In this document: positions 1 through 7,951 of the stretch, piece by piece | How the letters are laid out: the number at the start of each line of letters is the position of its first letter | Numbering within the stretch: position 1 is the stretch's first letter | Assembly (NCBI GenBank): GCA_002725175.2 | Contig: PBQX02000085.1 | Coordinates: forward strand, 1 to 41,980 | Direction: 5' to 3' | Source of the DNA: CACKLF01 sp002725175 | GTDB lineage: Bacteria > Pseudomonadota > Alphaproteobacteria > Rhodobacterales > Rhodobacteraceae | Length of the DNA stretch: 41,980 nt | Made by a program: the position numbers and the translations under genes | Notes under the pieces: generated by a model | What the model was told of the DNA's origin: nothing | Database searches by the model: none | What the model saw: only the letters and a program-made list of their open reading frames with translations

Positions 1-221
1 TAACATTAACAGATAAAGAATACCAAATTATGAGAAATGCTTCGATTGCATGTCTTAGAAAAATTGGAGTTGAAACCGGTGGTTCTAATGTTCAATTCGC
101 TATAAATCCAAAAAATGGAAGAATGGTAATAATCGAAATGAACCCTAGAGTATCCAGATCTTCAGCGCTTGCATCAAAAGCTACTGGCTTTCCAATAGCA
201 AAAGTGGCAACAAAACTTGCT
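1..221 (+). CDS. carB: carB internal fragment, second allele (partial, chimeric)
   Basis: Reading from base 3 gives about 73 residues of the carbamoyl-phosphate synthase large subunit, in the N-terminal ATP-grasp half: TLTDKEYQIM, then IGVETGGSNVQF and MNPRVSRSSALASKATGFP. The same protein segment is encoded on the opposite strand a few hundred bases away in the other carB piece. Aligned by eye, 64 of 73 residues match, but the DNA is only about three quarters identical, so this is a different allele or organism rather than a fold-back copy. After about base 221 the frame runs into antisense sequence of the other copy. Both ends are missing. It is probably an assembly or amplification chimera at a contig end, not a working gene. 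Confidence 0.8.
211..221. other. Chimeric junction between two oppositely oriented carB copies
   Basis: The 11 bases caaaacttgct fit both genes. On the plus strand they encode the end of ATKLA; on the minus strand they encode ASF in TPASF. Left of them the sequence follows one carB copy on the plus strand. Right of them it follows the other copy on the minus strand. Short shared sequence at an inverted join is typical of template switching or a false assembly overlap. Confidence 0.75.
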
Positions 222-1252
222 GGAGTAACTTTTGTGATATCATTAGTTAATTCATCTAAAGTGAACCCAATTGCTAATTTTGTGGCTATCTTTGCAATTG
301 GAAAGCCGGTTGCTTTAGAGGCGAGAGCTGACGATCTTGATACTCTTGGATTCATTTCAATAATTACCATTCTTCCATTCTTAGGATTGATGGCCCACTG
401 AACATTAGATCCTCCTGTCTCTACTCCAATTTCTCTAAGAACTTTCATTGATAAGTTTCGCATCACTTGATATTCACGATCAGTTAAGGTCAATGCAGGT
501 GCAACAGTTATACTATCTCCAGTATGGACTCCCATTGGGTCAACATTTTCTATCGAACAGACTATTATTGTATTATCTGCCCTGTCTCTGACTACCTCCA
601 TTTCAAATTCTTTCCAGCCCACTAAGCTTTCATCAATTAAAATTTGTGATACTGGAGAGGCCAACAAACCATGCAAACACATTTCGTCGACCTTTTCTTT
701 GGAATCCACTATTCCACCACCGGTTCCTCCCATAGTAAATGCGGGGCGTATAATTACTGGAAGGCCTATTTCTTCTATAGCCTCTTTGGCTTCAGAAAGA
801 TTATTGGCTATTGATGATCTGGGTGATTCTATGCCAATTTTAGTCATTGAATCTCGGAATAATTTTCTATCTTCTGCTTTTTCTATTGATTCTTTAGTGG
901 CTCCAATCAATTCTACATCATATTTAGTTAGTAGGCCTGCTTCATCAAGCTCTAATGCAACATTCAAGGCAGTTTGACCTCCCATTGTAGGAAGAATGGC
1001 GTCGGGTTTTTCTTTAATTATGATTTTTTCTACAGTCTTAATGTTTACTGGTTCAATATAAGTAGCGTCAGCAAGGTTTGGATCAGTCATGATTGTAGCA
1101 GGGTTAGAGTTAATTAATATGACCCTGAAACCCTCTTCCTTAAGTGCTTTACAAGCTTGGGTGCCTGAATAATCAAATTCGCAGGCCTGACCAATTATAA
1201 TCGGTCCAGCGCCAATGATCAAAATACTTGAAAGATCTTCCCTTTTTGGCAT
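212..1252 (-). CDS. carB: Carbamoyl-phosphate synthase large subunit, N-terminal part (3' truncated)
   Basis: CarB makes carbamoyl phosphate from bicarbonate, ammonia (delivered by CarA) and two ATP, for arginine and pyrimidine synthesis. The start is the ATG read from 1252 (MPKREDLSSILIIGAGPIIIGQ). The first ATP-grasp region follows, with TMGGQTALN, RPAFTMGGTGGG, ENVDPMGVHTGDSITVAP and NPRVSRSSALASKATGFP. The true sequence continues through TLDELTNDITKVTPASF and then breaks at the junction near 211-221. The apparent extra residues beyond that are antisense of the plus-strand carB fragment. Only about 345 of the family's roughly 1070-1100 residues are present. The gene is divergent from aspS across about 200 bases. 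carA is not in the window. Confidence 0.9.
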
Positions 1253-1409
1253 TCAATGTTTCCTAAAAACTATTATTGATTTTTATATTCATCGTGGGGG
1301 TAATCTCAATAGATAATATCTAGTATGCTTAAGTTATTTAGCAATCAAAAACTTATTTTGCTTTTTAATGTTTGCTATCAGACAATCTTTTATATAAATA
1401 GCCTTGTAA

Positions 1410-1415
1410 TATAAT
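1410..1415 (+). promoter_or_regulatory. Candidate -10 box upstream of aspS
   Basis: A perfect TATAAT lies 41 bases before the aspS start in the AT-rich region between divergent carB and aspS. I see no good -35 at standard spacing, so this is a weak candidate. The rest of 1253-1456 holds no credible gene. Confidence 0.3.
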
Positions 1416-1456
1416 GAACAATATTTTTTTAGGATTTTATATTTTAAAAGGTAAAA

Positions 1457-3238
1457 ATGATGCACCTTTTTCGAAGCCATAATTGTAACGAATTGAGCCT
1501 TAATGAGGTTGGGCAGGAAGTAAGGCTTTCTGGTTGGGTCCATCGGTTGAGGGATCATGGTGGGGTTTTATTTATAGACTTAAGAGATCATTATGGGATG
1601 ACCCAAATTGTAGCTGACCCTGAGAGTGAAGCTTTTAAGAAGTTAGAGAAAGTAAGAGCGGAATGGGTAATTAAAGTAGACGGTGTGGTAAAGAAAAGAG
1701 ATGAAGATTTAATAAATAAGACCCTTGCAACCGGAGATATAGAAGTTTATTCCCATAATTTGGAAGTTTTATCTGAAGCTGAAGAGTTGCCGTTACCGGT
1801 GTTTGGCGATGTTGAATATCCTGAAGAAACTCGTCTTAAATATAGGTTTTTAGATTTAAGGAGAGAAAAACTTCATCAAAATATTATATTAAGATCTAAA
1901 GTCATTTCATCCTTAAGGCATCTTATGACCGAGAAAGGCTTCAATGAATTTCAAACGCCTATCCTTACTGCTTCTAGCCCTGAAGGTGCAAGAGATTTTT
2001 TGGTGCCGTCTAGGCTAAACCCAGGAAAATTTTATGCTTTACCTCAGGCACCACAGCAATTTAAACAATTAATCATGGTGGCGGGTTTTGATAGATATTT
2101 CCAGATTGCACCTTGTTTTCGAGATGAAGACCCTAGAGCTGACCGTTCTCCAGGAGAATTTTATCAATTAGATGTCGAAATGAGTTTCTCAACACAAGAA
2201 GATGTTTTTAATATAATCGAGCCAGTCATAAGAGATTTATTTAAAGAGTTTTCAAATGGAGCGTCAGTAACTGAGGCATTCCCACGTATAAAATATAAAG
2301 ATGCCCTCTTATGGTATGGCTCTGACAAGCCGGATTTGAGAAATCCACTAAAAATGCAAATAGTATCAGATATATTCGAAGGTGCAGGTTTTGCCTTGTT
2401 TGCAAATGTCTTAAAAGAATCTGGGAATCAGATCAGAGCCATTCCCGCACCTAAAGGAGGAAGTAGAGCTTTTTGTGATCGGATGAATGCTTTTGCCCAA
2501 AAAGAAGGCCTGCCTGGAATGGGTTATATTTTTTGGAGAAAAGAGGACGGAAAAGTACAAGGTGTGGGCCCTATAGCAAAAAATATTGGTGAAGAGAAAA
2601 CAGAAGAAATAAGAAAAAGGCTACAATTGGAAGAAGGTGATGCTTGTTTCTTTTTAGGGGGAAAAGCAAGAATATTTGAGCCAGTTGCTGCAAAAGCTCG
2701 AAATGAAATTGCAACGGCATTAGATTTATTAATTGCTAACAGTTTTGAATTTTGTTGGATTGTTGACTTTCCGTTATTTGAAGAAGATGAGGAAACAGGC
2801 GGTCTCCAGTTTAGCCATAATCCTTTTTCAATGCCGCAAGGAGGCATTGATGCTCTTAATAAAGANGATCCTTTGGAGGTTCTAGGGTTTCAATATGATA
2901 TAGTTTGTAATGGTGTGGAATTAAGTTCAGGAGCCGTGAGAAATCATATCCCTGAAATAATGTACAAAGCTTTCGAAATAGTGGGAAAGAGTAAAGAGTT
3001 TGTAGATGAAAATTTTGGTGGGATGATAAACGCTTTTAAATTTGGAGCACCTCCTCANGCTGGAATTGCTCCAGGGATTGATAGGATAGTAATGTTGTTA
3101 GCTAATGCTCAAAACATTAGGGAGGTAATTCTTTTTCCTATGAATCAGGGTGCTGAAGATTTAATGATGGAAGCCCCTGCTAATGTTTCAAACGAGCAAC
3201 TANGGGAATTGGGATTAAGAATAATTCCTAAGGAATAG
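1457..3238 (+). CDS. aspS: Aspartyl-tRNA synthetase
   Basis: Charges tRNA-Asp with aspartate in the cytoplasm. At 593 residues it has the full length of bacterial AspRS (about 590). The N-terminal OB-fold anticodon-binding domain is visible (VRLSGWVHRLRDHGGVLFIDLRD, residues about 20-45). Class II motif 2 (FRDEDPRADRSPGEF) is near residue 220 and motif 3 (GIAPGIDRIVMLL) near 535, with the bacterial insertion domain between them. Many alphaproteobacteria lack AsnRS and use a non-discriminating AspRS; that cannot be decided here. Starts at 1457 and 1460 are both ATG, preceded by AAAGG. Three N bases fall in the 3' third. The stop abuts the nitroreductase gene, suggesting co-transcription. Confidence 0.96.
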   Translation: MMHLFRSHNCNELSLNEVGQEVRLSGWVHRLRDHGGVLFIDLRDHYGMTQIVADPESEAFKKLEKVRAEWVIKVDGVVKKRDEDLINKTLATGDIEVYSHNLEVLSEAEELPLPVFGDVEYPEETRLKYRFLDLRREKLHQNIILRSKVISSLRHLMTEKGFNEFQTPILTASSPEGARDFLVPSRLNPGKFYALPQAPQQFKQLIMVAGFDRYFQIAPCFRDEDPRADRSPGEFYQLDVEMSFSTQEDVFNIIEPVIRDLFKEFSNGASVTEAFPRIKYKDALLWYGSDKPDLRNPLKMQIVSDIFEGAGFALFANVLKESGNQIRAIPAPKGGSRAFCDRMNAFAQKEGLPGMGYIFWRKEDGKVQGVGPIAKNIGEEKTEEIRKRLQLEEGDACFFLGGKARIFEPVAAKARNEIATALDLLIANSFEFCWIVDFPLFEEDEETGGLQFSHNPFSMPQGGIDALNKXDPLEVLGFQYDIVCNGVELSSGAVRNHIPEIMYKAFEIVGKSKEFVDENFGGMINAFKFGAPPXAGIAPGIDRIVMLLANAQNIREVILFPMNQGAEDLMMEAPANVSNEQLXELGLRIIPKE

Positions 3239-3247
3239 GTGTTGCTA

Positions 3248-3811
3248 ATGCTGTCAGACGAAGTAATTAAATTTCTTGAAAGNCGAAGATCTGCTTCTGC
3301 AAGTTTTTTGACTTCTCCTGCTCCAACTAAGAGTGAACTTAAAACTATCTTAAAGATGGGTCTTAGAAGTCCCGATCATGGAAGGCTAGAGCCTTGGAGA
3401 ATAATTGTTTTGTCTCCAAATGCCCTTAAAGAAATCGCATTTCATGTGAGTAGCGTAGGCTTAAAGAATAAGGTGGACCCAGATAAATTAGAGAAATCAA
3501 AAAATAGATTTTTAAATTCGCCCTTAGTATTAGTAGTAATATCTTCCCTTAAGGAGAGCAAAATACCTGCGCCTGAACAAATTCTTTCCGCTGGCGCAGT
3601 TTGCATGTCCATTCTTAATGCTGCACTCGCTAATGGTTGGGGAGCCTGTTGGTTAACAGGGTGGACCGCACATGATGAGGAATTTAAAAAAACCGCGCTG
3701 AACTTATCTGAAAATGAAACAATTGCAGGGTATATTCATATAGGTACAAATACGAAAATGCTTGAAGATAGAGATAGGCCAGATTTGAGTAAGGTGGTTG
3801 AATGGCGGTAG
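3248..3811 (+). CDS. Nitroreductase family protein (YdjA-like)
   Basis: FMN-dependent NAD(P)H oxidoreductase fold of about 187 residues. The N-terminus RRSASxSFLTSPAPT..ILKMGLRSPDHGRLEPWR matches the compact YdjA subgroup, where the RRS and SPDH..PWR segments bind FMN. The Gly/Ala-rich GAVCMSILNAALANGWGACWLTGW segment is the usual second half. The physiological substrate is not known for this group. I chose ATG 3248 over the upstream GTG at 3239 because AGG at 3237-3239 sits about 8 bases before it. Either start places the gene immediately after aspS, so it is probably translationally coupled. One N falls in the first codons. Confidence 0.85.
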   Translation: MLSDEVIKFLEXRRSASASFLTSPAPTKSELKTILKMGLRSPDHGRLEPWRIIVLSPNALKEIAFHVSSVGLKNKVDPDKLEKSKNRFLNSPLVLVVISSLKESKIPAPEQILSAGAVCMSILNAALANGWGACWLTGWTAHDEEFKKTALNLSENETIAGYIHIGTNTKMLEDRDRPDLSKVVEWR

Positions 3812-3825
3812 CTAATTTAGATTAG
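3812..3825. terminator. Weak hairpin between convergent nitroreductase and DUF1467 genes
   Basis: ctaat / attag with a four-base loop lies directly after the nitroreductase stop and includes the DUF1467 stop on the other strand. With only 5 AT-rich pairs it is a weak bidirectional terminator candidate. Confidence 0.25.
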
Positions 3826-4088
3826 TCTAGAATGCCAAAAAAATCAAAATCAGATATCTGAAAAATTCCTGAAACTATAATCGTAAAAGTTAAAATCCAA
3901 ATAACAAACGATATTAATGTTACAAGTCTAATTTTTTTTCGTAGATCACCATTTTCTGGAGCAGAGGCTGGTGTGCCGGGGATAACTTTCCCAGCTTCCT
4001 CTTGGGTCGTAAGGTTAATAGGCAAACAAATAAATAATACCATAAACCAGATTATGGCATAGAGAACCATTGCTGCAGTTATTGTCAT
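3822..4088 (-). CDS. DUF1467 family small membrane protein
   Basis: An 88-residue protein with two predicted membrane helices (about residues 5-25, AMVLYAIIWFMVLFICLPI, and 53-77, VTLISFVIWILTFTIIVSGI). They are separated by a short loop containing PINLTTQEEAGKVIPGTPASAPENGDLRKK. This loop and the two-helix layout are the DUF1467 pattern, found almost only in alphaproteobacteria and often next to methylmalonyl-CoA epimerase, as here. Function is unknown. It is the last gene of the minus-strand operon, 22 bases after mce, with AGGGA before its ATG. Confidence 0.85.
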   Translation of the reverse strand: MTITAAMVLYAIIWFMVLFICLPINLTTQEEAGKVIPGTPASAPENGDLRKKIRLVTLISFVIWILTFTIIVSGIFQISDFDFFGILD

Positions 4089-4110
4089 TTTGGTTCCCTT
4101 ATTTTTTCAG

Positions 4111-4515
4111 TCATACTTCCTCCAATTCAATTAATGTACCATTGAAATCTTTTGGATGAAGAAATAGAACAGGTTTTCCATGTGCTCCAATCTTGGGCTC
4201 CTTATTTCCTAGAATTCTAGAGCCTTCTAATTCAAGCTTTTCAGCTGCGTAATATATATCCTCAACTTCGAAACAAACATGATGAATGCCTCCAGCGGGG
4301 TTTTTGTCGAGAAAATTTGCTATTGGACTATTGTCACCGAAAGGGAAGATAAGTTCTATCTTGGTATTTGGAAGTTCAACAAAAATTACAGTGACTCCGT
4401 GCTCAGGTTGGTCAATTGGTTTTCCTACCTGTGCTCCAAGAGTATTTTTATATTTTTCAGCAGCTTCTAATAGGTTGGGAACCGCAATAGCAATATGATT
4501 AAGTTTTCCTATCAC
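4111..4515 (-). CDS. mce: Methylmalonyl-CoA epimerase
   Basis: Interconverts (2R)- and (2S)-methylmalonyl-CoA, and ethylmalonyl-CoA in organisms with the ethylmalonyl-CoA pathway. The 134-residue glyoxalase/VOC-fold protein has both beta-alpha-beta modules. Metal ligands expected for the family are visible: His in LNHIAIAVPN near the start, His in GGIHHVCFEV near residue 78, and Glu in the terminal GTLIELEE. The start is GTG at 4515, preceded by AAGGAG at a good distance; no ATG is available. It lies 27 bases after dapE and before DUF1467. Its partner mutase is not in the window. Confidence 0.92.
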   Translation of the reverse strand: MIGKLNHIAIAVPNLLEAAEKYKNTLGAQVGKPIDQPEHGVTVIFVELPNTKIELIFPFGDNSPIANFLDKNPAGGIHHVCFEVEDIYYAAEKLELEGSRILGNKEPKIGAHGKPVLFLHPKDFNGTLIELEEV

Positions 4516-4542
4516 CTTTTTCTCCTTAATTCGGAAAATTTC

Positions 4543-5691
4543 TTATATTTCTTCAGTAAAATATCTTTCCAGTATAGATTTATAAAGATTTTTTAGACTT
4601 ATAATCTCATCCACCTTAACTCTCTCATTTACTTTGTGCATTGTTTTACCCACCAAACCTAGCTCTAAAACCTCAGAAAATTCTTTAATGAATCTAGCAT
4701 CTGAAGTTCCTCCAGAGGTAGAAAGAATNGGNTNAATATTTAGTGTATCTTTGATCTCTTTAGTTACCATTTTAACGAAAGGGCTATTCCCATTAATAAA
4801 ACTTTCCCCAGACACTTTTACATTCATAGAAATATGGGCCTGATGTTTTTTATTTGTCTTTTCAATATGTTTATTTAGCCATGCTATTATAGTTTCTGAA
4901 GTATGAAGATCATTAAATCTTATATTTAATGTTGCTTCGCATTTTGCAGGAATGACATTGTTAGCAACATTGCCAACATCAATAGTTGTAAAAGATAAGG
5001 TTGATGGCTCAAAATGTTCTGAGCCCTGATCAATTGTCTCACTTAATATTGAGGTTATCAAAGTGTTTATAGAGTTAATCGGATTAGAGGCAAGATGAGG
5101 ATAAGCGGTATGGCCTTGGGTTCCAAAGCTGGAAAAGAACGCAGTTAATGACCCCCGTCTTCCNATCTTAACCATGTCTCCAAGCGTCTCTTTACTAGTA
5201 GGTTCTCCAACTATAAAATGTGGTACCCTTTCATCTTGTTCCAACATCCATTGTAAAATGGCTTTGGTTCCATTTATAGCCTCACCTTCCTCGTCCCCAG
5301 TGATTGCTATTACTATGGATCCGTTGGGTTTATTGCCATCTACAAATTCAACTGCAGCTGCAGTGAAGGCTGCTACTGCAGATTTCATATCTACTGCCCC
5401 TCTTCCAATAATCTCTCCATCTTTTACAATTCCAGAGAATGGATCAACCTCCCATAGTGTTGTATCTCCTGGAGGAACAACATCGACATGACCATTAAAT
5501 CCAATAGTTTTCTCCGGGTTCTTAGGTCCCCACCGCGCAAATAAATTTNTTACATTTCCTGAATGAATTTCTCGGCATGAAAAATTGGAGGCAGAAAGAA
5601 TATTAGTAAGNANCTTAATTGCTCCGTCATCTTCTGGAGTAATCGTTTTTTTCTTTATCAGTTCTGAAGTTATTTTTACTGCAGCGTCCAA
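4543..5691 (-). CDS. dapE: Succinyl-diaminopimelate desuccinylase
   Basis: Hydrolyses N-succinyl-LL-diaminopimelate to LL-diaminopimelate plus succinate in lysine/meso-DAP synthesis. The 382 residues match the family. Di-zinc M20 peptidase-fold ligands are visible: His68 and Asp70 in GHVDVVPPG, Asp101 in GRGAVDMK, Glu134/Glu135 in GDEEGEA, a later GEPT, and the C-terminal His in GKTMHKVNERV. The STSGGTSDARFI motif is typical of DapE. The start is TTG at 5691: an in-frame TAA lies two codons upstream, so no earlier start exists, and AAGG precedes it. It follows dapD by 23 bases, so the two consecutive pathway enzymes are co-transcribed. Several N bases affect single codons. Confidence 0.95.
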   Translation of the reverse strand: MDAAVKITSELIKKKTITPEDDGAIKXLTNILSASNFSCREIHSGNVXNLFARWGPKNPEKTIGFNGHVDVVPPGDTTLWEVDPFSGIVKDGEIIGRGAVDMKSAVAAFTAAAVEFVDGNKPNGSIVIAITGDEEGEAINGTKAILQWMLEQDERVPHFIVGEPTSKETLGDMVKXGRRGSLTAFFSSFGTQGHTAYPHLASNPINSINTLITSILSETIDQGSEHFEPSTLSFTTIDVGNVANNVIPAKCEATLNIRFNDLHTSETIIAWLNKHIEKTNKKHQAHISMNVKVSGESFINGNSPFVKMVTKEIKDTLNIXXILSTSGGTSDARFIKEFSEVLELGLVGKTMHKVNERVKVDEIISLKNLYKSILERYFTEEI

Positions 5692-5714
5692 TTTTTAATC
5701 AACCTTAATCTATG

Positions 5715-6545
5715 TTAAGAACGTAATAATTCATTTATTGATGTTTTTGATCTTGTTTTNTCATCAACCTTTTTAACAATAACTGCACAAGCAAGGCTGA
5801 CTTCAGGTCTTTCTGTTTGTAAAGCTCCTGGAACAACTACAGAGTAGGGAGGAACCTCTCCATATGAAATTTTACCTGTTTCTCTGTCTAGAATTTTTGT
5901 TGATTTTCCTATGAAAACTCCCATACCTAGAACTGCCCCTTCTCTTATTATGCAGCCTTCGACCACTTCTGATCTTGCTCCTATAAAACAGTTGTCTTCA
6001 ATTATTGTGGGTCCTGCCTGAAGTGGTTCAAGAACTCCACCAATACCTACGCCACCGGATAAATGCACATTTTTACCTATTTGAGCGCATGACCCAACAG
6101 TGGCCCATGTGTCAACCATTGTTCCTTCTCCAACATGGGCGCCAAGGTTAACAAATGAAGGCATGAGAACTACGCCTGGTGCAATATAAGCAGATTTCCT
6201 GACGATACAATTTGGGACAGCTCTAAAATTTTTTGATTTCCACTCATCTGCTGTCCAGTTTTTGAATTTGCTATCTACTTTATCCCACCATGTAGTTTCT
6301 TGTGGACCACCTTCCTGCTCAACCATATTGAATAATCGAAAACTTAAAACAACGGCNTTTTTTACCCACTGATTTACCAGCCAATCTCCATTNTCTTGTC
6401 TTACCGCTACCCTTAGCGTACCTTTATCAAGAGCGTTCAACACTTCTTCAACTGCATCGCGCCGTTCACCTGATGTATTCGGAGAGATGGCCTCTCTATC
6501 CTCCCAAACTTCATTAATTATTCTTTCTAAATTTGTATTAGCCAT
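5715..6545 (-). CDS. dapD: 2,3,4,5-tetrahydropyridine-2,6-dicarboxylate N-succinyltransferase
   Basis: Transfers succinyl from succinyl-CoA to tetrahydrodipicolinate, providing the substrate chain used by DapE next door. It has 276 residues, a typical length. The N-terminal helical domain (about 1-100) is followed by the left-handed beta-helix of hexapeptide repeats (about 115-225: APGVVLMPSFVNLGAHVGEGTMVDTWATVGS, then GKNVHLSGGVGIGGVLEPLQ and GARSEVVEGCIIREGAVLGMGVFIGKSTKI), as expected for a trimeric acyltransferase. ATG at 6545 with GAGG upstream. It begins 10 bases after the esterase-like gene and ends 23 bases before dapE. Three N bases are present. Confidence 0.96.
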   Translation of the reverse strand: MANTNLERIINEVWEDREAISPNTSGERRDAVEEVLNALDKGTLRVAVRQXNGDWLVNQWVKXAVVLSFRLFNMVEQEGGPQETTWWDKVDSKFKNWTADEWKSKNFRAVPNCIVRKSAYIAPGVVLMPSFVNLGAHVGEGTMVDTWATVGSCAQIGKNVHLSGGVGIGGVLEPLQAGPTIIEDNCFIGARSEVVEGCIIREGAVLGMGVFIGKSTKILDRETGKISYGEVPPYSVVVPGALQTERPEVSLACAVIVKKVDXKTRSKTSINELLRS

Positions 6546-6555
6546 TACAAACCTC

Positions 6556-7476
6556 TTATTTAATTTTTATTTTAAATTCTACCAACTGCGTTATTTGGAA
6601 TATATTAAAGTTATCATCTGACACAAGGGTAAGCCAGTATTCTCCGTTCTTGTCAAGCCAGATACTCATACCCTCAAGGTTATCAAATTCTCTAAAGCGA
6701 CTTTCAATTAAAGTTTGTATAAATTCTGCCTTGCCATCTTTTATTCTAAAACGTCTGATACGGCTCTTGAATCCAGCCCATGAATAATTTCGCTCTAAAA
6801 TAAGCAGCGAGTTATCTGGCGCAAAAATAGCATCTGTGATATAAAAATCATCAACCGTATTTATCAAAAATGACTTTTCCCATTTTTTACCATCGAATAC
6901 AAATGCCCTTATTTCTTTTGATTCTGCATTTGGCGCTTCTGGTATGGCGTAAATTAATCCTTCATTCGAAATTGCAAGAGATTCTATTCCTTTAGAATAA
7001 TGAAATTCATCAAAACTTTCATGGCTAGGAAGAAATTTACCTGGTGAATCAAGGCTTTCGTGATACATAATCCTATCGTTTGATTCAAATGATATATAAA
7101 AACCACCATCGGCTGTCTTTATCAAGGCTTCACTATCAAGGTTTCTATTTTTTAGAGGTTCACCCTCACTAGATAAAATTGGGTATGGTTTGGATATTAT
7201 AACTTTATTGATTTTACCTCTAGGATCTCTNGAGACTGAACCANTAAAGTAATTAGCTTTGTCAGTTAACGCANTAAATTTTTGCCCGTCATACCCCATT
7301 ATTATTGCTGAAATGCCNCCAAAANCTTTCGACTCAGAATGAATGCGGTAAGTTCCAATCGGTTCTAATAGCCATTGATCAGTTTTTGCATTTTCTAGAT
7401 ATGCTAAGGAAAATTTTGTAGATAAAAGGATGCCAAAAAATATAGCTGATAGTGAGAAAAAGATTCTTTTGGTCAT
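6556..7476 (-). CDS. Secreted esterase-like/phytase-fold family protein
   Basis: About 306 residues with an N-terminal signal peptide (MTKRIFFSLSAIFFGILLSTKFSLA, cleavage near YLENAKTD), so it is probably exported. The body resembles the 'esterase-like activity of phytase' beta-propeller family (PF13449), with GISAIIMGYDGQKFxALTDKANYF, NRNLDSEALIKTADGGFYISFES, SKGIESLAISNEGLIYAIPEAP and FDNLEGMSIWLDKNGEYWLTLVSDDNF. Substrate unknown. A longer start at TTG 7497 is possible, but ATG 7476 gives a clean signal peptide. It is first in the operon leading to dapD and dapE; I see no functional link to lysine synthesis. Five or six N bases cluster in the 5' third. Confidence 0.8.
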   Translation of the reverse strand: MTKRIFFSLSAIFFGILLSTKFSLAYLENAKTDQWLLEPIGTYRIHSESKXFXGISAIIMGYDGQKFXALTDKANYFXGSVXRDPRGKINKVIISKPYPILSSEGEPLKNRNLDSEALIKTADGGFYISFESNDRIMYHESLDSPGKFLPSHESFDEFHYSKGIESLAISNEGLIYAIPEAPNAESKEIRAFVFDGKKWEKSFLINTVDDFYITDAIFAPDNSLLILERNYSWAGFKSRIRRFRIKDGKAEFIQTLIESRFREFDNLEGMSIWLDKNGEYWLTLVSDDNFNIFQITQLVEFKIKIK

Positions 7477-7666
7477 TTGTTGTCTCGTAAGTGCCAATAT
7501 AATTTAATGAAACTATTTTATATAAATAATCTAACTTCTAACCTTCTATCGTTAGAATAAGCGATTAGCTAATATTATGCCAAATTAAATTTTCTTACGC
7601 TTTCATTGCACTTGTATATTTTTACAATGNTATTATTTTAAATAAAGAGAATTTTAGGAGGTGCTA

Positions 7667-7951
7667 GTGGTTTCTTTACTACAGATTGTTGACTTAATTC
7701 TAGATATTTTGGTNTTTTTTGTATTTATCCATGTNATTATGAGCTGGCTGATTAGTTTTGGAGTTTTGAATAGCAGACAGCAACTTGTAATTACGATTTG
7801 GCGAAGCCTCGAAAGCATTTTAGANCCATTATACTCTCGAATACGAAAGATTATTCCTCCAATTAATGGNGGTTTAGATTTAGCTCCCCTAATTTTACTA
7901 GTAGCTNTNTATGCTTTGAGAGTTATTATTCGGAATAACTTTACTTTTTAG
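7667..7951 (+). CDS. YggT family membrane protein
   Basis: About 94 residues with two hydrophobic segments flanking a positively charged loop: LLQIVDLILDILxFFVFIHxIMSWLI, then WRSLESILxPLYSRIRKIIPP, then GLDLAPLILLVAxYALRVII. This is the YggT (CCB3/YggT) pattern; bacterial members are linked to membrane, cell-shape or osmotic functions, without a defined activity. GTG 7667 is preferred over GTG 7661 because AGGAGG ends at 7661, leaving no room for the earlier start. The 3' end overlaps the convergent argG gene by 11 bases. Four of its codons contain N. Confidence 0.88.
   Translation: MVSLLQIVDLILDILXFFVFIHXIMSWLISFGVLNSRQQLVITIWRSLESILXPLYSRIRKIIPPINXGLDLAPLILLVAXYALRVIIRNNFTF

Noticed and set aside
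30..401. Open frame of 123 codons on the plus strand at the left end
   Set aside because: It reads sense carB up to about 221 and then antisense of the other carB copy. It is a product of the chimeric junction, not a gene.
699..977. Long open frames antisense to carB, and similar ones antisense to dapE, argG, the Fe-alcohol dehydrogenase, thiolases, pyk and others
   Set aside because: Each lies wholly within a well-supported gene on the other strand and encodes no recognisable family. They follow from the codon use of the real gene.
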